From: Helicobacter pylori
GTDB lineage: Bacteria > Campylobacterota > Campylobacteria > Campylobacterales > Helicobacteraceae
DNA length: 64,000 nt
Assembly: GCF_030062585.1 (NCBI RefSeq)
Contig: NZ_CP071935.1
Coordinates: forward strand, 556,938 to 620,937
Direction of reading: 5' to 3'
Shown here in pieces: positions 63,922 through 64,000 of the stretch. Positions within the stretch are counted from its first letter, which is position 1. The number at the start of each line of letters is the position of its first letter. The position numbers and the translations under genes were made by a program. Below the pieces are notes generated by a model. The model saw only the letters and a program-made list of their open reading frames with translations, was not told the DNA's origin and did not search any database.

Positions 63922-64000
63922 AAAGAGAGCATCAACTAGAAAAAACAAGTAGCTATAACAAAGATCAAGTTCAAAAAATCATAGAGCTTTTAGAGCAAAT
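63922..64000 (+). pseudogene. Right copy of the helicase segment (partial, runs off the edge)
   Basis: From AAAGAGAGCATCAACTAG the sequence equals 58861-58939 base for base to the window end. It encodes REHQLEKTSSYNKDQVQKII of the helicase C-terminal half. The homology starts in mid-gene, with unrelated sequence before it, so this copy is 5'-truncated. Whether it continues to the helicase stop lies outside the window. Confidence 0.85.

Overview
The window is Helicobacter pylori chromosome. The evidence is a near-complete cag pathogenicity island (cagB to cag-zeta, plus a detached cagA), AT-rich codon use, typical H. pylori extended -10 promoters (TGnTATAAT), and housekeeping genes in recognisable H. 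pylori order (csd3, a Nudix gene, pgbA, glcD, dapB, then glnA, rplI, hslV, hslU, era, csd6).

Layout. (1) 1 to about 9057 is the end of an integrative conjugative element of the ICEHptfs3/tfs4 (plasticity-zone) type. All its genes are on the minus strand: a Rep-like winged-helix protein, two small unknowns, VirB2, VirB3, a small unknown, a VirB4 split by an A9 tract, a very short VirB7-type lipoprotein, a VirB9-type gene split by a 28-bp palindrome, VirB10, and a secreted Gly/Asn-rich protein running off the left edge. (2) 9051-14937 is ordinary chromosome: the 3' stump of a gene cut by the element, then csd3, nudix, pgbA, glcD and dapB. (3) 15.2-48.9 kb is the cag island without cagA, reading from cagB/cagC to cag-zeta, the island's 31-bp end repeat and the HP0519-type gene. 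It encodes the whole secretion machine: pilin CagC, lytic transglycosylase Cag-gamma, outer-membrane core CagM/T/X/Y/Cag3, inner-membrane parts CagV/W/U, ATPases CagE/Cag-alpha/Cag-beta, pilus proteins CagH/I/L, chaperone CagF, and accessory proteins. (4) 49.0-55.6 kb is glnA to csd6. (5) 55.6-59.8 kb is a decayed accessory block: an orphan gene tail, a five-gene operon ending in a membrane/coiled-coil protein joined to the C-terminal half of an SF1 helicase, and a frameshifted lipoprotein gene. (6) 60.2-63.7 kb is cagA (1181 aa, Western ABC type), followed by a strong terminator, an outer-membrane-protein-like remnant, and a second copy of the helicase segment running off the right edge.

In the usual H. 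pylori order, dapB is followed by glnA to csd6 and HP0519, then cag-zeta through cagC to cagA without interruption. Here cagB to HP0519 lies inverted between dapB and glnA, and cagA is left about 11 kb beyond the island's HP0519 end. Two nested inversions explain this. cagA now sits between direct copies of helicase DNA (79 bp of identity visible, about 5.06 kb apart), an arrangement that would allow cagA copy number to rise or fall by recombination.

No tRNA, rRNA, CRISPR array or intact IS element was seen. Recurrent themes are genes broken by one-base slips in homopolymers, short tandem duplications and palindromes, and several probable leader peptides or non-coding transcripts in the long cag intergenic regions.
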